The notes under the pieces were generated by a model. The model was not told the DNA's origin. It saw only the letters and a program-made list of their open reading frames with translations, and made no database searches. This document shows, piece after piece, positions 43,049-53,062 of a stretch of DNA of 64,000 nucleotides (positions are counted from its first letter, which is position 1; each line of letters opens with the position of its first letter). Both the position numbers and the translations under genes were made by a program. Source of the DNA: Oceanispirochaeta sp. M1 (GTDB taxonomy: Bacteria; Spirochaetota; Spirochaetia; DSM-2461); the NCBI RefSeq assembly GCF_003346715.1, contig NZ_QQPQ01000018.1:1-64000 (forward strand), written 5' to 3'.

Positions 43049-44266
43049 ATGAGTGCAGGTATAAAAGCTGAGAATCCTCTGATTGATTTTCTTGAAGGGC
43101 TCTACAGTGGAAACAGAAGCAGAGATCAGTATGAACAATTCAGACCTTCTATTGAATCCGCAGATCCCTGGCAGGTTAATCAGGCAATTGATTTTCTGAT
43201 AAGAGAGCATGACGACTTTAATAAAATTGAGACTGCCGTTGCCCGGTTTATCAGAGCATGTGCCGAAGGTCTTGACAAACAGACTCCTCTGAAACTTAAA
43301 AAAGATCACTTCCTGAGCCTTCTGCAGAGGGAAAATGACAAGCTTACTGAACTTCGCGGCAGACTGACAAAGCTTTTCAAGGAATTGACAGTATCCAACC
43401 CGGAAGATGGTAAAGATAAAGAGAGACGACAGGAGCTTCTTCTGGAGCTGAACATAATAGCAGAAATCACAGCTCACTACCGCAAGATAGAATACCCTCT
43501 GTTCTCCGCCATGGAAGACTGTATGGATGAGTTTCTATGCAGCAAACTGATGTGGCATTTACACGATCTGATAATGAATGGACTGAAGTCTCTGATCAAA
43601 CGCCTTGAGAGTGAGGAAAACCCCCTTGATAAGGAGTTCAACAAAGTCTTTGGAGATATTTTCCTTAAGATGTCGTCCATATCCTATAGAGAGGAATTTA
43701 TCCTCTATCCCGTTGTTTACCGTGCTGTGACGGAAGAGCGGTTTATAAAGATGCTGGGAGAACTTGAAGAGTTCGGCACTTCCTTCGGAGTGCCCCTACC
43801 TCAGTCAAAGGCTGAAAAGCCTTCAGGTTCTGAAGAATCCCGGGGATCAAATGGAACTGCGGGGCCGGAGATTGATCTCTCAGTAGGACGGCTTTTACCC
43901 GGCCAGATAGACCTGCTGCTGAAGAATCTTCCTCTGGATATGACCTATGTGGATGAGAATGACAAGGTTCGTTACTACAGCCAGGGCAGGGAGAGAATCT
44001 TCCCCCGTTCACCGGGTATCATCGGCAGGGATGTTCAGAACTGCCATCCCCCCTCCTCAGTCCATGTGGTACAGAAGATTGTAGAAGACTTTAAGGCACA
44101 GCGCCGTGATTCTGCTGAGTTCTGGATCAGAATGGGAGAAAAATTCATCCATATCCGCTACTTTCCCCTCTTTGAAGAGGGTGTTTATAAAGGTGTCATC
44201 GAGGTCAGCCAGGATATTGCCCCCCTGAGGGCTCTGGAAGGAGAGAAACGACTGCTGGATGATTAG
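43049..44266 (+). CDS. DUF438/hemerythrin-like protein with C-terminal PAS domain
   Basis: A 405-residue cytoplasmic protein. The N-terminal DUF438-like region (about 1-80) is followed by a hemerythrin-like four-helix bundle with candidate iron ligands (H-D-D-F, A-H-Y-R-K-I-E-Y-P-L-F, W-H-L-H-D, E-E-F-I-L-Y-P). The C-terminal PAS-type domain (about 290-400) shows V-D-E-N-D-K-V-R-Y-Y-S and G-R-D-V-Q-N-C-H-P-P. This architecture occurs in proteins linked to nitric-oxide or oxygen sensing and di-iron repair (ScdA/YtfE-like). Its place beside nrfA suggests a nitrosative-stress role, which is inference. GGAGCTGACA precedes the ATG. Confidence 0.8.
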   Translation: MSAGIKAENPLIDFLEGLYSGNRSRDQYEQFRPSIESADPWQVNQAIDFLIREHDDFNKIETAVARFIRACAEGLDKQTPLKLKKDHFLSLLQRENDKLTELRGRLTKLFKELTVSNPEDGKDKERRQELLLELNIIAEITAHYRKIEYPLFSAMEDCMDEFLCSKLMWHLHDLIMNGLKSLIKRLESEENPLDKEFNKVFGDIFLKMSSISYREEFILYPVVYRAVTEERFIKMLGELEEFGTSFGVPLPQSKAEKPSGSEESRGSNGTAGPEIDLSVGRLLPGQIDLLLKNLPLDMTYVDENDKVRYYSQGRERIFPRSPGIIGRDVQNCHPPSSVHVVQKIVEDFKAQRRDSAEFWIRMGEKFIHIRYFPLFEEGVYKGVIEVSQDIAPLRALEGEKRLLDD

Positions 44267-44300
44267 ACCGTAATATTTAGTTGTAACAGGAGAAATTATC

Positions 44301-45137
44301 ATGACAGAAGATCTATTTACAATTGAATCTCTGAATGATGAGAGCCTGGGGCCCTACTGCAGCTGTCTTGAAGAGTGGTCCCATGAGATGAAAGAAGCCG
44401 GAGATCTGAAATGCCGTTGGGTGGAGAAGATGAAAGACCGGGGACTGGGGGTTCAGATGGCCCGCAACGGTAAAGGGGAATACGTGGGGATGATCCAGTA
44501 TGTTCCTTCAGAATTTACTGCTGTGGAGGGGGTTGGGAATTACCATATTCACTGCTGCTGGGTTCATGCCTATAAGGGAAAGGGTGTGGGAGACTGGCGG
44601 AAAAAAGGAATAGGCCGGGCCCTGCTTAAAGCGGCGGAAGAAGATATCCTCAGTCGCGGTGGAAAAGGTGTTTCTGCCTGGGGATTGAGTATCCCCGTAT
44701 GGATGAGGGCATCCTGGTATAAAAAGCAGGGATATAGAGCCATAGACAAAGATGGAATGGCCCTCCTTATGTGGAAGCCTTTGTCTGAAGATGCTGTAAA
44801 ACCTGTATGGCGTAAAGCATCCTCTGATCTGAATCCTGAATCTGATGAGAAACTCAAAGTCATTTCCTATATTAACGGGGTCTGTCCCGCGGCAAATATC
44901 GGCCACGAAAGGATCAAAAAGATTCTGAAAGATTATGAAGGTCCTCTTGAATATTCAGTATTTGAAAATATTGAGCCCGGGGATATTAAGAAAAGAGGAA
45001 TTACCGACGCCCTATATATCAATGGTAAAAGCATCCCCCTTGGTCCACCGCCGAAGGAGAAAATGCTCAGGAAAGTGCTACATAGGGAAATGAAGAAGAT
45101 AAGGAGAAAATTGAGAACCGATCAGGGTCACGCATAA
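44301..45137 (+). CDS. GNAT acetyltransferase with thioredoxin-like C-terminal domain
   Basis: A 278-residue protein. The N-terminal GNAT fold has the acetyl-CoA loop R-K-K-G-I-G-R-A-L-L (about 98-107). The C-terminal region (about 185-278) matches the YoaP-like thioredoxin-type domain, with N-G-V-C-P-A-A-N-I-G-H-E and P-L-G-P-P-P-K-E-K. It may acetylate a protein or small molecule, with the redox-type domain aiding recognition. The substrate is unknown. It is 34 bases downstream of the hemerythrin/PAS gene, probably in one transcript. Confidence 0.78.
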   Translation: MTEDLFTIESLNDESLGPYCSCLEEWSHEMKEAGDLKCRWVEKMKDRGLGVQMARNGKGEYVGMIQYVPSEFTAVEGVGNYHIHCCWVHAYKGKGVGDWRKKGIGRALLKAAEEDILSRGGKGVSAWGLSIPVWMRASWYKKQGYRAIDKDGMALLMWKPLSEDAVKPVWRKASSDLNPESDEKLKVISYINGVCPAANIGHERIKKILKDYEGPLEYSVFENIEPGDIKKRGITDALYINGKSIPLGPPPKEKMLRKVLHREMKKIRRKLRTDQGHA

Positions 45138-45215
45138 CTGGTATGAGATTTGATTCGGGGTCATTTTTTGACATCAGAACCCTGGTGAATTATAATTATC
45201 AAGTAGAGGAATTGT

Positions 45216-46685
45216 ATGTTCAGAAGATTATTTTTCCTTTCTTCACTTTTTTTCATCCTCTCTTCTCAAGTCCCAGCTGTAGAAACGCCTTCGTCTTCGG
45301 AAGCCCCCGTATTTATTATTCCTGTCAATGAAGAGATAAGCCCCTTTCTTGTCGTATTTCTCAAAAGAAGCATTTTGAAGGCAGAGGCTGCAGAAGCCTC
45401 TCTTATCATCTTCGAATTAAACACTTTTGGGGGAAGAGTGGATTCGGCTCTGGAGATTACATCACTTATAGGTTCCGTCCAATGGGCTGAGACTGTAGCC
45501 TATATTCCCTCGGGAGCGGGAGGGACCGGTGTAAGCTGGTCTGCAGGGGCACTGATATCCTTTTCATGTGACAGCATTTATATGGACTCGGGGACCTCGA
45601 TCGGTGCTGCGGCTCCTGTTTATCAGAGTGCCGAAGGTATGGTTATGGCCGAAGAAAAGGTTGTGAGCGCTGTCCGTGGACAGATGTCGGCCCTTGCCGA
45701 GAAGAACGGCTACTCCTCATCTATTGCTCTTGCCATGGTTGATCCGGATATTGAACTGTATGAAGTGGATACAGGAGAGAGCATGATCCTCCTGACTCCT
45801 GATGAGATAGCAGAAGCTGAAAGAATCAGCGGAGTAGCACCGGTTCAGGGAAAGCTTGTTTCCGCAGTAGGAAAACTCCTTACCCTCACGGCAGGAGAGA
45901 TGGAGAAGTACGGGGTCTCATCGGCAACCGTTTCAGGCAGAGCAGATCTGCATAAACTCCTTTCTGTTGATAATGACTCTCTGGTTATTCTCGAAAAAAC
46001 AAATGCCGACTGGGTAATTGCCTTTCTAAGCAGTGCAGCCGTTGCCAGCCTGCTTGTGATGCTGGGAATGGTCGCCTTGTATATGGAAGTAACGAGTCCC
46101 GGTTTCGGTGTACCCGGAACCATAGCCCTGATCTGTTTTGCCATTGTCTTTGCCTCAAGTACATTAATCGGGAATCTGGGATCACTGGAACTGATCCTTT
46201 TTATGCTGGGGGTAGTTCTTCTTCTTATTGAAGTTTTCATAATACCCGGATTCGGAGTTACAGGAGTCAGCGGAATCATTCTGATCCTCCTCGCTCTTGT
46301 TTTAACACGGCAGGATTTTGTGATCCCCGAGTTTACATGGCAGTGGGATCTGTTCAGAAAGAATTTGCTCTTTGTATCCCTGAGTCTGGTAGGGTCCCTG
46401 ATACTTATCGGGGTATTGATGGTCACACTCCCCCACTCCCATCTCTTCGGAAGACTTGTATTAAAGAATACCAGCCCGGCGATGAAAAAGATTGAAGAGT
46501 CAGAGGAAGAAGAGATCAGCAGTGGTGCACGAGCTGTAGCACTGACCAATCTGAGACCTGTGGGAAAGGCCGATTTTAATGGAAAAGTACTGGTTGTTCA
46601 GACAGACGGCGAATTTATAGAAAAAGATTCACAGATCATTGTTGTACGTAAAGAGGGACTGCGTCTGGTAGTCAAAAGAGGTTGA
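45216..46685 (+). CDS. nfeD: NfeD-family membrane-bound serine protease (ClpP class)
   Basis: A 489-residue protein with a signal peptide (about 1-23), a ClpP-like protease domain (about 25-230) with catalytic Ser in W-S-A-G-A-L-I-S-F, and several membrane helices (about 270-410). A C-terminal OB-fold of NfeD type follows ([22 protein letters not shown]). In characterised archaeal homologues it cleaves stomatin; bacterial ones are co-operonic with flotillins. It is followed directly by a FloA-type gene, supporting joint action in membrane microdomains. GAGGA precedes the ATG. Confidence 0.92.
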   Translation: MFRRLFFLSSLFFILSSQVPAVETPSSSEAPVFIIPVNEEISPFLVVFLKRSILKAEAAEASLIIFELNTFGGRVDSALEITSLIGSVQWAETVAYIPSGAGGTGVSWSAGALISFSCDSIYMDSGTSIGAAAPVYQSAEGMVMAEEKVVSAVRGQMSALAEKNGYSSSIALAMVDPDIELYEVDTGESMILLTPDEIAEAERISGVAPVQGKLVSAVGKLLTLTAGEMEKYGVSSATVSGRADLHKLLSVDNDSLVILEKTNADWVIAFLSSAAVASLLVMLGMVALYMEVTSPGFGVPGTIALICFAIVFASSTLIGNLGSLELILFMLGVVLLLIEVFIIPGFGVTGVSGIILILLALVLTRQDFVIPEFTWQWDLFRKNLLFVSLSLVGSLILIGVLMVTLPHSHLFGRLVLKNTSPAMKKIEESEEEEISSGARAVALTNLRPVGKADFNGKVLVVQTDGEFIEKDSQIIVVRKEGLRLVVKRG

Positions 46686-46686
46686 T

Positions 46687-47679
46687 ATGATTATTGCACT
46701 GTATATTGTTATTGGACTTTTCAGTCTTCTGATCCTGATGGTTTTTATCATGTTCTTCGGTCTGTGGTTTCGGGCTCTTATATCAGGAGCTCCTGTAAAG
46801 ATGAGCAGAATCATAGGAATGTGGATCAGGAAAGTAAAATCAAAAGTTGTTGTAGACAGCCGTATAATGCTGGTAAAAGCCGGTTTGGATATGGATTCAG
46901 ATCTATTGGAAACCCACCTACTGGCAGGTGGAGATATCATCCGTGTAAGTAAGGCTCTGATCGCAGCCAATAAGGCAACTTTGGACCTCTCCTTTTCCAA
47001 AGCCGCAGCCATAGACCTGGCAGGAAGGGATGTCCTGGAAGCGGTAAAGACCTGTGTAAACCCGAAGGTAATCGACTGTCCCAGTCCGGAAAAAGGCAAA
47101 GAGGCCATATCAGCAGTTGCAAAGGATGGGATTCAGCTGATGGCCAAAGCCCGTGTAACTGTACGTACCAATATAGAACGCCTTATCGGGGGAGCTACAG
47201 AAGAGACAATTATAGCCCGTGTAGGTGAAGGGATTGTAACTACCATCGGATCCGCTGCGACCTATAAAGATGTGCTGGAGAATCCGGACAATATCTCAAA
47301 AACAGTCCTGGCGAAAGGGCTGGATGCGGGAACAGCCTTTGAAATTCTTTCCATAGATATTGCAGATATAGATGTGGGTTCCAATATCGGAGCCAAGCTT
47401 CAGGCAGACCAGGCCGAAGCGGATATGAGACGTTTTCAGGCTGTTGCAGAACAGCGACGTGCCGCAGCAAAGGCAAGAGAACAGGAAATGATGGCAGAGA
47501 TTCAGGAAAACAGAGCCAAGGTTGTCCTGGCTGAAGTGGAGATACCAAAAGCGATATCCGACTCATTCCGCAAGGGGAATCTGGGAATCATGGATTATTA
47601 CAGAATGAACAATGTCAAGGCGGATACTTCCATGAGAAACAGCATCGGAGGCGATATGAATAAGGATGAGAGTAAGTAA
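46687..47679 (+). CDS. floA: Flotillin-like protein FloA
   Basis: A 330-residue SPFH-type membrane protein of the YqfA/FloA family. An N-terminal hydrophobic hairpin (about 2-27) anchors it, followed by the SPFH-like region ([16 protein letters not shown]) and a long coiled coil rich in A, E, Q and R (about 235-290). It organises functional membrane microdomains in bacteria and works with NfeD. The ATG is one base after the nfeD stop codon with AGAGG upstream, so the two are coupled. Confidence 0.95.
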   Translation: MIIALYIVIGLFSLLILMVFIMFFGLWFRALISGAPVKMSRIIGMWIRKVKSKVVVDSRIMLVKAGLDMDSDLLETHLLAGGDIIRVSKALIAANKATLDLSFSKAAAIDLAGRDVLEAVKTCVNPKVIDCPSPEKGKEAISAVAKDGIQLMAKARVTVRTNIERLIGGATEETIIARVGEGIVTTIGSAATYKDVLENPDNISKTVLAKGLDAGTAFEILSIDIADIDVGSNIGAKLQADQAEADMRRFQAVAEQRRAAAKAREQEMMAEIQENRAKVVLAEVEIPKAISDSFRKGNLGIMDYYRMNNVKADTSMRNSIGGDMNKDESK

Positions 47680-48048
47680 ATGGACAAAGGAGACCTCATA
47701 GTCAGTATTTTTTCTCTGCTGATGCTGCTGGTTTTTGTATTTAACCCGCTGTTCAGGAAATTTATTATGAAAGCTGATAAAAAAAAGGCTGATCGTCCAC
47801 CCCGGGAAGATCCGGTTTATCAAAGTGTCGAATCTTATGCGCAAAGAATTCTCAGCAATAATAATGATGTAAAACAATACAGGATTATTCAGCCCGAAAT
47901 TGTGATTCCTGCCGCCGAAAAGCTAAGAACTGAAAAGAACTCTGTATTTGGCAGAATTGAAAAACAGTCAGCCCTGAGAAAAGCCGTAATATGGAAGGAG
48001 ATCCTTTCTCCTCCTGTTGCCCTGAAAGACTCTGATAATCTATTCTAG
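47680..48048 (+). CDS. Small single-TM protein downstream of floA
   Basis: A 122-residue protein starting immediately after the floA stop (no gap). It has an N-terminal membrane helix (about 6-25), then a charged cytoplasmic region (K-A-D-K-K-K-A-D-R-P-P) and a helical tail. I do not recognise the family. Its position suggests a flotillin-microdomain accessory factor. The 3' end overlaps the convergent DUF3820 gene by four bases. Confidence 0.65.
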   Translation: MDKGDLIVSIFSLLMLLVFVFNPLFRKFIMKADKKKADRPPREDPVYQSVESYAQRILSNNNDVKQYRIIQPEIVIPAAEKLRTEKNSVFGRIEKQSALRKAVIWKEILSPPVALKDSDNLF

Positions 48049-48305
48049 AATTGCCGTTTGCGCAGAGGCCGGACAAGATACTCCAGACCGTTCGCCTTGA
48101 TTTCCATTACGGATTCCAGCATCAGCCCCAGCTTTCCCTTGGGAAAACCCTTCTGCTTAAACCAGAGAACATAGGCTTCAGGCAGATCTATCAGATAGCG
48201 CCCTTCATATTTGCCGAAGGGCATTTTAGTATTCGCCATTTCCATAAGGAATTTCTGATTCTCATCTTCCTGCATCATAGACAGGAGTCTATCATCTATT
48301 TCCAT
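48045..48305 (-). CDS. DUF3820 family protein
   Basis: An 86-residue soluble protein matching the DUF3820 family: M-P-F-G-K-Y-E-G-R-Y-L-I-D-L-P-E, Y-V-L-W-F-K-Q-K-G-F-P-K-G and the conserved end G-L-E-Y-L-V-R-P-L-R. Family members are widespread and without proven biochemical function, although some database names call them quorum-sensing-regulated virulence factors. It is transcribed opposite to its neighbours and its stop overlaps the upstream gene's stop. Confidence 0.8.
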   Translation of the reverse strand: MEIDDRLLSMMQEDENQKFLMEMANTKMPFGKYEGRYLIDLPEAYVLWFKQKGFPKGKLGLMLESVMEIKANGLEYLVRPLRKRQF

Positions 48306-48435
48306 TCACCAGAAGATGGCGGAATAAACCAGAATCATCCCGAGGAATCTGCCTCAAGACAGCTGAAAGCAAAAGAAACAGAATTGGCATGGATCTTGTA
48401 GTAAGAGTCATAAAGACTATTCAAGGAATATATAA

Positions 48436-49671
48436 ATGAAAAAAGCAGTTATTATCGTTGCTATAATTATTGGAACATTGATTCTGGGAGCAGTTCTCCT
48501 TCTGATTCTTAAACCTTCACAACCTTCTCCACCCCGGAAAATATCCACAACACAGGAGCTGGACCTTTACCTGGAAGAAATTACATCAAACAGTACGCCT
48601 CCTTCTCTAAGCATTGCAGTATTGAAAGATGGAAAATGGGTATACAAAAAGGCATTCGGGATGGCCGATATTCCACGGAATATCCCTGCACGGACAACCA
48701 CTGTCTATCCCTGGTATTCGGCCACAAAGCTTTTTACATCCACTGCTGTACTGAAACTTGTTGATGAGGAAAAACTGAGCCTCGGTGATCCTGTTAAAAA
48801 GTATCTCCCGGCTTACAACACAGTTAACAAGGACGGAGAATCAGTAACAATCACGGTGGAACAGCTTCTGAACCATGAATCAGGACTCCCTGAGATTATC
48901 CCCGAGGGCCTGAAATGGCTTCATTTTGCCTCCGAGGCTCCTGTTGTACAGAGTGAGTTTTTTGAAAACAGGATTAAAGAAGACTACAGGGTTGTAAATT
49001 TCACTCCCGGGAGTGATACCAGTTACAGTAACACCGGCTATATTGTCCTGGGTGTGATTATCGAAAAAATAACAGGGATGAGTTATGAGAATTATGTAAG
49101 TGAAAATATCCTGAAGCCCCTGAACCTGGAAAGCACCTCCTTTGTAAGGACAGCTGAACTTCAAAAAAGAACGGCCACAGGATCACAACCTGTAATAGAT
49201 ATCTTCACCGTATTACTGAGGGTCTACGGCGACAGGGGTCTGTTAAAGCAGCTTGTCCGGGAGAAGGATAATCACAGGATGTGGTTTGAACCTGTTTATA
49301 CTGACTACACTCCATCAACCGGATTGAGCGGTACGGCTGAAAATCTGGCAAAATTTGGATATTTTCTCATGGAAGCAGAAGGGTTGGAAGGTCAGCAGAT
49401 AGAGAATAAGGAACTCCTTAAAGAGATGCAGCGCCCCTTTACAAAAAACGAGCTTGAGAGAAAGTACAGAAAGATTAAACAATTTGGATACGGACTTAAA
49501 GTATGGAAAATGACTGGTTCAAGGGTGTATGGGCATAGCGGTGGAGGCCCCGGCTACGCAGCAATACTCGCTTTTGTACCGGAAAAAAATCTGGTTATTG
49601 CCGTCAATGCCAATGATACCAATCTTAAAAAAATTGAGATCCTCAAAGCAGTTATGGAGATTGACTGGTAA
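48436..49671 (+). CDS. Membrane-anchored serine hydrolase, beta-lactamase class C family
   Basis: A 411-residue protein with an N-terminal membrane anchor (about 5-26) exporting the enzyme. The catalytic S-x-x-K motif is S-A-T-K (95-98), followed by the Y-S-N motif in Y-S-N-T-G-Y-I-V-L-G and an intact H-S-G motif in H-S-G-G-G-P-G-Y near residue 372. It is probably a D-stereospecific peptidase or esterase of the EstB/AmpH type rather than an antibiotic-resistance enzyme. The gene stands alone between unrelated neighbours. Confidence 0.85.
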   Translation: MKKAVIIVAIIIGTLILGAVLLLILKPSQPSPPRKISTTQELDLYLEEITSNSTPPSLSIAVLKDGKWVYKKAFGMADIPRNIPARTTTVYPWYSATKLFTSTAVLKLVDEEKLSLGDPVKKYLPAYNTVNKDGESVTITVEQLLNHESGLPEIIPEGLKWLHFASEAPVVQSEFFENRIKEDYRVVNFTPGSDTSYSNTGYIVLGVIIEKITGMSYENYVSENILKPLNLESTSFVRTAELQKRTATGSQPVIDIFTVLLRVYGDRGLLKQLVREKDNHRMWFEPVYTDYTPSTGLSGTAENLAKFGYFLMEAEGLEGQQIENKELLKEMQRPFTKNELERKYRKIKQFGYGLKVWKMTGSRVYGHSGGGPGYAAILAFVPEKNLVIAVNANDTNLKKIEILKAVMEIDW

Positions 49672-49825
49672 TCCTGAAATTGATCAAAAATAGGTAGTAC
49701 TGTATTGTGCAGCAGAGTTAAATTATAAGAGATTGATGATCTTTAATACTTTCCTTTCTTTTTATGACTAAAAGAAATATAATTGTACGCACAATCATTA
49801 TTGAAGGAGATTAAAAACGGTAGAC

Positions 49826-50818
49826 ATGGCTGATAAACTGCTGCCGCTAAAATCTGAGCTTCTCAAAAAAACGGATATGTTCTCTTCCCTTCTGGATCAT
49901 GAACTTGAGGTCATTGCCGACCACAGCGAGTTTAGAACTTACAGGAAAGGAGATTCTGTCTTTAAAATCGATGAGCCCGGAGATGCTCTGTATATAGTCA
50001 GATCGGGAGAGGTACTGATATCCAAACAGGAACCCTACGGACCTGTTATCGATATTGCCCGCTTCATTGACGGTAACTGCTTTGGTGAAATTGATATGTT
50101 TACCGAAAGCGACAGAGGAGTATCCGCCCATGCGACAGGGAATACGGAACTCCTTATCTTCCCGAAATCCGGCACCTCCTTTGCCGACATACTGAACAAT
50201 CATCCCGAGATATCCGCTCGTATTCTGCATAAACTGCTTGCAGGTATATCCAGCCGCATCCGCAGCGCTAATGCCCTTGTAAAAGAAAATTCCCCAATCA
50301 TACAAGAACTGAAAAAGCAGGTATACAGAGACAAACTTACGGGAATTTACAACGATACATACCTGCTTGAACGAGTCAGAAAGAATATATCCATAGGATT
50401 ATCCTTTGCCCTGATCATCTCCAAACCGGATAATTTCAAGGAACTGAATGACGAATACGGTCATGAAGCCGGTGATATCGTTATTAAATTAATGGCGAGG
50501 AAGCTGAGAGACTATACGGGAGACGACAAGCGTACTGTACGCTATAAGGGAAACGCCATGGCCGTCATGCTTCCTGATGTTGATAGGGATGAGGCCTATA
50601 ATGCGGCAAAGGGAGTACAGAATTTTCTTAAAGGCCTGGATATAAGCGAAGTGACAAAAGGAAAGAAGTTTAAACTGAGTGCCAGTGTCGGTATAGCCCT
50701 GTTTCCCGATCATTATACAGATCCCGAAGAGCTTGTATTTAAAACCCACGAACTCCCATTGATCGGACGAAATCGTGGAGGGAACTGCATACTCTTTCCC
50801 GAAGATGGAGCAGAATGA
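49826..50818 (+). CDS. Cyclic nucleotide-binding protein with degenerate GGDEF domain
   Basis: A 330-residue cytoplasmic protein. Residues about 15-135 form a cNMP-binding (CRP-like) domain with G-D-S-V-F-K, G-D-A-L-Y-I-V and F-G-E-I-D. Residues about 165-325 form a GGDEF-type domain (Y-R-D-K-L-T-G-I-Y-N-D and Y-G-H-E-A-G-D), but the active-site loop is K-G-N-A-M at 241-245. Diguanylate cyclase activity is therefore unlikely, and it may act as a c-di-GMP or nucleotide receptor. The stop codon overlaps the start of the related 723-residue protein by four bases (ATGA). The best ribosome site (AAGGAG) is rather far upstream, 16 bases from the ATG. Confidence 0.88.
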   Translation: MADKLLPLKSELLKKTDMFSSLLDHELEVIADHSEFRTYRKGDSVFKIDEPGDALYIVRSGEVLISKQEPYGPVIDIARFIDGNCFGEIDMFTESDRGVSAHATGNTELLIFPKSGTSFADILNNHPEISARILHKLLAGISSRIRSANALVKENSPIIQELKKQVYRDKLTGIYNDTYLLERVRKNISIGLSFALIISKPDNFKELNDEYGHEAGDIVIKLMARKLRDYTGDDKRTVRYKGNAMAVMLPDVDRDEAYNAAKGVQNFLKGLDISEVTKGKKFKLSASVGIALFPDHYTDPEELVFKTHELPLIGRNRGGNCILFPEDGAE

Positions 50819-52986
50819 GTAAAACGGCTGTTGAAGTTCTTAGATCAATTAAAATCCTGTCTACCCTGTCTGAAAAAGACCTGCTTAATCTCTACTCCCA
50901 TATGAATGAAGAAAAATACATCTCAGGAGAGCCGATCTTCAATGAAGGAGACAACGGGGATATCATGTATATCGTCCTGTCAGGCTCAGTGGCAATCCTG
51001 GTAAACACAGCAGAAGACGAGCTTATTGAGATTGCAGAGATACCCGAAGGCAACTTTCTTGGAGAGATGTCCATATTCGACAGATCCCCCAGATCTGCAA
51101 CCTGTACTCCCAAAGCAGATACAACAGTACTCAGCCTGAAGGCCGATGACTTTTACCAATTTATCGAAGACAATCCCAAAGCCGGAATAGCCATCATGCA
51201 TCCTATGCTTAACACCACTACTTTACGGCTGAAAAATACGGGGGCCTTTCTCTCCGACATGGTTACATGGGGTGAACAGGCCAGAGTCAGGGCCATAACA
51301 GATGACTTTACAGGTCTCTACAACAGACGTTTCCTTGATGAAGCCCTGGTTGAGAGAATTACCGAGGCCGAAGCCGCAGAAGATATTCTGTCTGTCATAA
51401 TGATAGACCTGGATCACTTCGGAACATTGAATAATCTCTACGGCCAGGAACTGGGAGACAAAGTTCTTCTGGAGGTTATCAGGGTCTTTAGAAAGCTATT
51501 CAGGGAAGATGACATTCTGGCCCGTTACGGTGGAGACGAATTCACATTTATTCTTCCCGGAACCGACGGACATAAAGCTCTTGAGCTCTGTTCTGAACTG
51601 AATAAGGAACTGAGAAAAATCACTCTGCTGAAAAAGATGAATGGAGAACTGAAAAATGTCAGCGCGAGTATAGGGATATCATGCTACCCCTGTCATGGGG
51701 AGACTGCTGACGAACTGAAAAGCTTTGCGGATAAAGCACTCTATGAAGCAAAGGAAGAGGGCCGGAATACAGCAAGACTCTGGAAAAACCAGGAGGGCAG
51801 GACACTGACTAAATCCTGGATTTTCAGCATTAAGAAACGGAACCAGATCATCAGCAATATACTCGAGGCCATCGATCAGAGGGATTCATTTCTTGTTATG
51901 GGACATCAGAACCCTGATGAAGACTGTATCTCATCCATGATTGCCATGGCTCTTCTGCTGAATAAATTTTCAAAGATCGCATACATAATGATCCCTAAGA
52001 AGATAAATGAGAACTTTCAGTACCTCCTGAATATATGTCGCTACAATGCCATCCAGATACTCTATAACACTGAGAAAATTCCCCATAAGATTACCACGGT
52101 ATTCGTGATGGATACTCCCAAACCGGTAATGAAGGAGAAATTCCCTGAACGTGAAAAAATATTTAAAGATCAGAAGATTCTAAAAATAGAAATTGATCAT
52201 CATCTGGAAGCGGACAGTGAATGCAGCGGTGACAAGGGATATTGTCTGGTGGATGAAGCCTCATCGGCCAGCGAACTGGTAGGAATGCTTGCCTTCAAAC
52301 TTAAAAACAGGGAAGACCTGATAGACAAATATAATATTCAGGAACTCTTTTCCCGGAACTTCGTACTGGCGGTACTCACAGGAATCATAGGTGATTCCAA
52401 GATGGGCAAATACCTGAAAACCCGGAGAGAGCGCTGGTTCTATGAGCTTTTCAGCACCATGTTCAGTGAAATCCTTTCAAATATAACCCGTAAAAACTCC
52501 AGTAATTTTTCCTCTATGGACGAGGTCTTCGACGGACTGCAGCAACTCTCCCGCCAGGAGGATGCCTGCTTCAGACTGATGATGAAGCAGATGGCTGAGA
52601 TATCGCCGAAAATCGGTACGGTAATAATTCCTCAGGATGTGATAGAGGAGATGAGAGAGCTATACGATCATGAAACCATTGTGACCGTTGCCCGTTATAC
52701 TGCAGACTCTCTAGCCGAACACAGCCGTCTGCTCAGCCTTGTGGCCTATTACGATGACCAGAAAGATTCTGATCTGATTCAATTCCGAATACGACGGAGT
52801 CAGTCCTATAAGGATCTTGATCTCAGACTTATACTGAAAGAATTCAACATTGAAAATGGTGGCGGCCACCCGGGAGCCATAGGTTTCCGCTTTCCAAAAG
52901 ATGAAATAAAGGATATCAGGGAATATGTGAAATCCATTATTCCCGGTATTGAAAAACTTATGGAATATGATCTCTCTGCTGAGTGA
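50815..52986 (+). CDS. cNMP-binding / GGDEF / DHH-DHHA1 phosphoesterase fusion protein
   Basis: A 723-residue three-part signalling protein. A CRP-like domain (about 15-135; F-N-E-G-D-N-G-D-I-M-Y-I-V) is followed by a GGDEF domain with intact G-G-D-E-F (239-243) and an RxxD inhibitory site (230-233) five residues before it. The DHH domain has H-Q-N-P-D-E-D (364-370), D433, D-H-H (461-463) and D527, and DHHA1 has G-G-G-H (682-685). GdpP-type c-di-AMP phosphodiesterases also join GGDEF to DHH/DHHA1, but use a PAS domain, membrane anchors and a degenerate GGDEF. Here diguanylate cyclase activity looks possible alongside hydrolysis of c-di-AMP, pApA or another oligonucleotide. The two active sites are inferred from motifs only. 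Confidence 0.9.
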   Translation: MSKTAVEVLRSIKILSTLSEKDLLNLYSHMNEEKYISGEPIFNEGDNGDIMYIVLSGSVAILVNTAEDELIEIAEIPEGNFLGEMSIFDRSPRSATCTPKADTTVLSLKADDFYQFIEDNPKAGIAIMHPMLNTTTLRLKNTGAFLSDMVTWGEQARVRAITDDFTGLYNRRFLDEALVERITEAEAAEDILSVIMIDLDHFGTLNNLYGQELGDKVLLEVIRVFRKLFREDDILARYGGDEFTFILPGTDGHKALELCSELNKELRKITLLKKMNGELKNVSASIGISCYPCHGETADELKSFADKALYEAKEEGRNTARLWKNQEGRTLTKSWIFSIKKRNQIISNILEAIDQRDSFLVMGHQNPDEDCISSMIAMALLLNKFSKIAYIMIPKKINENFQYLLNICRYNAIQILYNTEKIPHKITTVFVMDTPKPVMKEKFPEREKIFKDQKILKIEIDHHLEADSECSGDKGYCLVDEASSASELVGMLAFKLKNREDLIDKYNIQELFSRNFVLAVLTGIIGDSKMGKYLKTRRERWFYELFSTMFSEILSNITRKNSSNFSSMDEVFDGLQQLSRQEDACFRLMMKQMAEISPKIGTVIIPQDVIEEMRELYDHETIVTVARYTADSLAEHSRLLSLVAYYDDQKDSDLIQFRIRRSQSYKDLDLRLILKEFNIENGGGHPGAIGFRFPKDEIKDIREYVKSIIPGIEKLMEYDLSAE

Positions 52987-53062
52987 AAAAGGATTGTCAC
53001 TGAACTACGATTTGTATATTGTATCGTGTTCATAGATAATTATATCAGCTGGAGAATAGATA

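Noticed and set aside
45845-46549. A 234-codon minus-strand open frame.
   Set aside because: It runs antisense to nfeD. The repeated Arg/Thr/Ile composition is typical of shadow frames.
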